Assembly: GCA_002381185.1 (NCBI GenBank)
Contig: DFOA01000036.1
Span: forward strand, 128,388-192,387
Direction: 5' to 3'
Length of the DNA stretch: 64,000 bases
Source: Firmicutes bacterium UBA3553
GTDB lineage: Bacteria > Bacillota > Clostridia > Tissierellales > Sedimentibacteraceae
Part shown: in pieces, positions 60,896 through 64,000 of the stretch
How the letters are laid out: each line of letters starts with the position of its first letter
Position numbering within the stretch: position 1 is the stretch's first letter
The notes under the pieces: generated by a model
What the model saw: the letters and a program-made list of their open reading frames with translations, nothing else
Databases searched by the model: none
What the model was told of the DNA's origin: nothing
Made by a program: the position numbers and the translations under genes

Positions 60896-63057
60896 AGATA
60901 AAGGTTAAAGTAAAGACTCTGATTCTTATAATCTGTATTTTTGCGGTAATATTTATATGGGGAATACCGGCATCACTTTTAGGAATAGCTGATTATCTTG
61001 ACAGCAAGAGCTCGGATAAAGCGGTTCTGTTTTATGAGAAATACGCTTCTTATCCTACCACATCAAACATAGAGGGCAAGTTTGTTTATGCAAATAATCT
61101 GGTAAAGGGCTTTGATAAATATTCAATATTTTTAGATGGCTGGGGAGGAGCAAGTACGGACTTTGGCAATTTGGAAAAGGCAAAGGAATTGCTTGCAGAT
61201 ATAGTTCATTCTGGTTCCTATAAAAAATCCGAAAAGCACTACTTCACAGGTTCCTACAAGATGCTTATGGATATTGCAATCGCCACGGGAGATGCAGAAA
61301 TGCTTCATGAGTGGATTTCATTGGGACAGAATTATGATGACGAGGATATAAAATATATTTCCGATATATATAACGGATTCCTGATGCATGTGAACGGAGA
61401 TAACGAAGGAGCCTCAGACGTAATTTCAAAATATGAAGGAACAGAGCATGCTGATGTTAAGCTTGACATATTGAAAATGGAACTTGCTTTTTTTAACGAG
61501 AATTATGATGAGGTAATATCAATTTCCGAAAAGATAAGAAACGCTGAGTGGAATACCGGAGACAAATTAGTATTCGGATCATCGAGATATTATGACAGAG
61601 GATTCTGGCTGGACAGCTTCGGCAAAATAATCAAGGGTAACAACACAGTAAGGGGAACCGTAACCTATAAGGATCAGCCAATGCCGTTCGTTGAAATATA
61701 TGTGCAGGATGCAGGCGGCGGAATCAGAAGCGGCGGTGAAAGTTATATAGGAATTACAGATGAGAATGGAAGGTTTCAGACCATCGGCCTGAAAGACGGG
61801 ATATACAGTATAGGAATCGGACTGAACGCTTCGCTTCTGGAGGATAAGGTGCTCAGCCGCTCCGGATATGAGTATGTCACTCTTGACGGTTCTGGAAAAG
61901 AAATGGATTTTGTTTTTAACGAAACCATAAATATGAATTCGCCCAAGGCAGGAGAAAAAATATCAGGCAGTGAATTTACAGTTTCCTGGGAAGAGGTAGA
62001 AGGTGCAGATTATTATACGGTTCAAGTAGTAATTTTTTCGAATCCGTATGAGAAGAGCGGAACCAGCATATCCACACCCATATCTGACAAGAACGGAAAA
62101 AGTAAAATTACTGAAAATTACGCTGTATTTGACATAGATAAGCTGAAAAGCCGGCGGATAGGTATGTCATATGACGGAGAGGAAATGATTCTGGGGTACG
62201 AAGGCGTACTGGGCAGCTTTTTGCCGGGCATAGAGTATCCCATTACTGTGAGCGCATGCGATGAGAACGGCAAAGTTATTACTGGCAGCCTGCCTATGCG
62301 TACATATTATGACAAAATACCTAGCATTACGGCAGAAGGAAGTCTCACCGACGGAGAAAACATGATTATAGAGAAAAGCTATCCGGAAGCAATACAGTAT
62401 TATGAAAATATTCTCAAAGAAGAACCCGATAATACCGACGCATTGTTGTACCTGACCAAAATTTATGGGCTCGGGTGGAAAAAAGGTGAAAGAAATGTTG
62501 AGAGAGCAATCGAGCTGGGAGCAAAATATGATGATGTTACAGGAGACTGCAATTTAATTTTCAGAGTTCTCGATACCATGGAAAGAGACGAAATAAAAGA
62601 AAACAAGGAATTGATTTATTCTGTAATAAAAAAAGCGGATTATAATCTTGGCGCAGAAGGTTACCGTCTGCTGAGCAGGTGTTATATTGCCGATGAGAAC
62701 TGGGAAGATGCAAGAGAAGCCCTGATGCAAATAGACGAATATGTACCTGACGATCTCTTTTATCTCAATTTGTATTTTGGTAATTTTACGGAAGCAGCAG
62801 AAAATCTGAAGAAACTATATACATCAGAGTTAACAACCGATAAAATTAAAGAATCGGTGCTGGCTCTTGCGGACACTGCCCCTGATGATTCCGATAAAGA
62901 GGTCTTCAACAGTTTTTTATTAACGCTGGTCAAAGGGATTGACCACAATACCGGAGAGTCGCTATATAATCGAACATCAAATCAAATTAAAAATAAAAAT
63001 ATCAAAGAAATTCTGCACGGAATCTATTTAGAAAAAAACTGGGACGCAACATATTAA
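60892..63057 (+). CDS. Membrane-anchored TPR protein with regulatory-like beta domains
   Basis: A 721-residue protein with an N-terminal membrane anchor (about 8-30). Helical TPR-like repeats occupy 35-240 and 485-715 (PEAIQYYENILKEEPDNTDA). Between them are a carboxypeptidase-regulatory-like domain (about 252-340: VRGTVTYKDQPMPFVEIYV, ITDENGRFQTIGLKDGIYSI) and an FN3-like domain (about 345-470: ISGSEFTVSWEEVEGADYY). No catalytic motif is seen. It shares the sigma operon and may sense or hold the envelope signal. Confidence 0.8.
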   Translation: MKIKVKVKTLILIICIFAVIFIWGIPASLLGIADYLDSKSSDKAVLFYEKYASYPTTSNIEGKFVYANNLVKGFDKYSIFLDGWGGASTDFGNLEKAKELLADIVHSGSYKKSEKHYFTGSYKMLMDIAIATGDAEMLHEWISLGQNYDDEDIKYISDIYNGFLMHVNGDNEGASDVISKYEGTEHADVKLDILKMELAFFNENYDEVISISEKIRNAEWNTGDKLVFGSSRYYDRGFWLDSFGKIIKGNNTVRGTVTYKDQPMPFVEIYVQDAGGGIRSGGESYIGITDENGRFQTIGLKDGIYSIGIGLNASLLEDKVLSRSGYEYVTLDGSGKEMDFVFNETINMNSPKAGEKISGSEFTVSWEEVEGADYYTVQVVIFSNPYEKSGTSISTPISDKNGKSKITENYAVFDIDKLKSRRIGMSYDGEEMILGYEGVLGSFLPGIEYPITVSACDENGKVITGSLPMRTYYDKIPSITAEGSLTDGENMIIEKSYPEAIQYYENILKEEPDNTDALLYLTKIYGLGWKKGERNVERAIELGAKYDDVTGDCNLIFRVLDTMERDEIKENKELIYSVIKKADYNLGAEGYRLLSRCYIADENWEDAREALMQIDEYVPDDLFYLNLYFGNFTEAAENLKKLYTSELTTDKIKESVLALADTAPDDSDKEVFNSFLLTLVKGIDHNTGESLYNRTSNQIKNKNIKEILHGIYLEKNWDATY

Positions 63058-63262
63058 TATCTTCTGTAAGATTAGCGGATTATAAATTGATTTGTGCCGC
63101 GAGCTGCAAATTTAAGGCAATAATTTGGGTTAGGATATAAAAATTACTGTCTGTCTTTTAATTTTTTTACTATATATTTTTGTATATTTTGGAATAAAGA
63201 ATGTGAACAAGGCATATAAATTAATTGTATACGAAAGTGCATATTTCGCAGGAGGAGGGATT
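63058..63262. other. Intergenic region upstream of spoIVA
   Basis: About 200 AT-rich nt. I could not recognise a convincing sporulation sigma promoter in it, though one is expected for spoIVA. Confidence 0.4.
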
Positions 63263-64000
63263 ATTATTACTAATTTAGATATATATGAGGATATAGCAAA
63301 AAGAACGAAGGGCGAAATATATTTGGGCGTTGTGGGACCTGTAAGAACAGGGAAGTCGACCTTCATCAGAAAGTTTTCTGAAAATATAATGCTGCCGAAT
63401 ATAGAAGATGAATACATAAGGGAAAGAGCTAAGGATGAAATGCCTCAGAGCGGTACAGGCAAGACTGTTACAACAACAGAGCCGAAGTTTGTTCCGGGCA
63501 ATGCAGTAAAAGTAACATTCAAGGATAACATCAATGCAAAATTAAGATTAATTGACTGTGTAGGATATATGATTCCCGGTGCTATCGGAAACATGGAAGG
63601 TGAAATTCCAAGACTTGTCAGCACACCATGGAACGAAGATCCTATACCATTTGCCGAAGCGGCAGAAATAGGAACAAGGAAGGTTATCAAGGATCATTCC
63701 ACAATAGGTGTATTGGTTACAACAGACGGCAGCATAACAGATATTAACAGAGACAATTATATTATGGCAGAGGAAAGGGTTGTAAGAGAATTAAAAGAAA
63801 TAAATAAGCCTTTCGTAATAATCTTAAATACTACGCATCCGCTTAATGAAAACACCAGAGCTCTGGCTGTGCAGCTTAAAGAAAAATATGATGCTCCGGT
63901 CCAGGTTTTGGACTTGATGAATTTACAAAATGAAGATATCGACAATGTATTGGAAAATGTATTGTATGAATTCCCGATTAAAGAAATAAATGTTGACCTG
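63263..64000 (+). CDS. spoIVA: Stage IV sporulation protein A, N-terminal part
   Basis: The gene runs off the right edge. The frame reads NLDIYEDIAKRTKGEIYLG, then VVGPVRTGKSTFIRKF (Walker A of this ATPase), TTEPKFVPG, RLIDCVGYMIPGA and STIGVLVTTDGSITDI, matching SpoIVA, which builds the spore coat basement layer. No ATG, GTG or TTG lies at the expected start. AGGAGGAGGG is followed by three ATT codons (63260, 63263, 63266), so AUU initiation is likely; I mark the middle one. A GTG at 63203 is in frame but would add 20 residues and lacks a good site. Confidence 0.92.
   Translation, partial: MITNLDIYEDIAKRTKGEIYLGVVGPVRTGKSTFIRKFSENIMLPNIEDEYIRERAKDEMPQSGTGKTVTTTEPKFVPGNAVKVTFKDNINAKLRLIDCVGYMIPGAIGNMEGEIPRLVSTPWNEDPIPFAEAAEIGTRKVIKDHSTIGVLVTTDGSITDINRDNYIMAEERVVRELKEINKPFVIILNTTHPLNENTRALAVQLKEKYDAPVQVLDLMNLQNEDIDNVLENVLYEFPIKEINVDL

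Noticed and set aside
1..64000. tRNA, rRNA or CRISPR loci
   Set aside because: I looked for tRNA-like clover elements, rRNA cores and regularly spaced repeats and saw none.

Overview
The window looks like a chromosomal segment of a low-GC, spore-forming Clostridia-type Firmicute. Evidence: a spoIVA gene at the right edge, a Tlp-type spore protein, a collagen-like (BclA-type) spore-surface protein at the left edge, SLH-domain surface proteins, AGGAGG-type ribosome binding sites and frequent TTG/GTG starts. The genus cannot be fixed from the sequence alone.

Layout. (1) 1-12.5 kb: the end of a collagen-like glycoprotein, two tandem GT2-TPR glycosyltransferases, and a compact operon (rfbF, rfbG, a YerE-like ThDP enzyme, a GNAT acyltransferase, a DegT aminotransferase, rfbH, a glycosyltransferase). 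This reads as synthesis of a CDP-linked 3,6-dideoxy, probably carbon-branched and acylated amino sugar, plausibly used on the spore surface. (2) 12.6-14.1 kb: tlp and a YibE/F membrane protein. (3) 14.2-18.7 kb: a Mn/Fe/Zn ABC importer with a DtxR-family repressor and its operator. (4) 19-41 kb: a cobalamin regulon with four cobalamin riboswitches. They precede a YitT-family protein; an operon of an alpha/alpha-barrel SLH surface protein, a membrane-anchored DUF4430 protein, EcfT and an EcfA-EcfA'-S fusion; a secreted DUF4430 protein plus a 1848-residue SLH protein with several barrel-like regions and a DUF4430 domain; and a decayed barrel gene. A TetR-controlled ABC exporter pair, cobO and a lipoprotein serpin lie among them. 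(5) 40.9-50.6 kb: a two-component system divergent from an unusual sugar-type ABC operon that also encodes an HlyD-like and a MacB-like protein. (6) 50.7-57.6 kb: a CBS-ACT protein, then a patchy acquired segment bounded by 69-bp direct repeats. It holds a serine hydrolase, an IS1634-family element with about 120-bp target duplications, gene remnants, and VOC, GNAT and RibD-like genes. (7) 57.6-64 kb: a WYL regulator, a GyrI-like protein, a radical SAM protein, an ECF sigma operon with an autoregulatory-type promoter, and spoIVA.

The most interesting system is in region 4. The barrel plus DUF4430 pair is the domain pair of animal intrinsic factor and transcobalamin. Here these domains are secreted, fixed to the cell wall by SLH domains or to the membrane, co-transcribed with an ECF importer and placed behind cobalamin riboswitches. 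The simplest reading is a transcobalamin-like surface system that captures corrinoids, hands them to an ECF transporter and delivers them to CobO for adenosylation.
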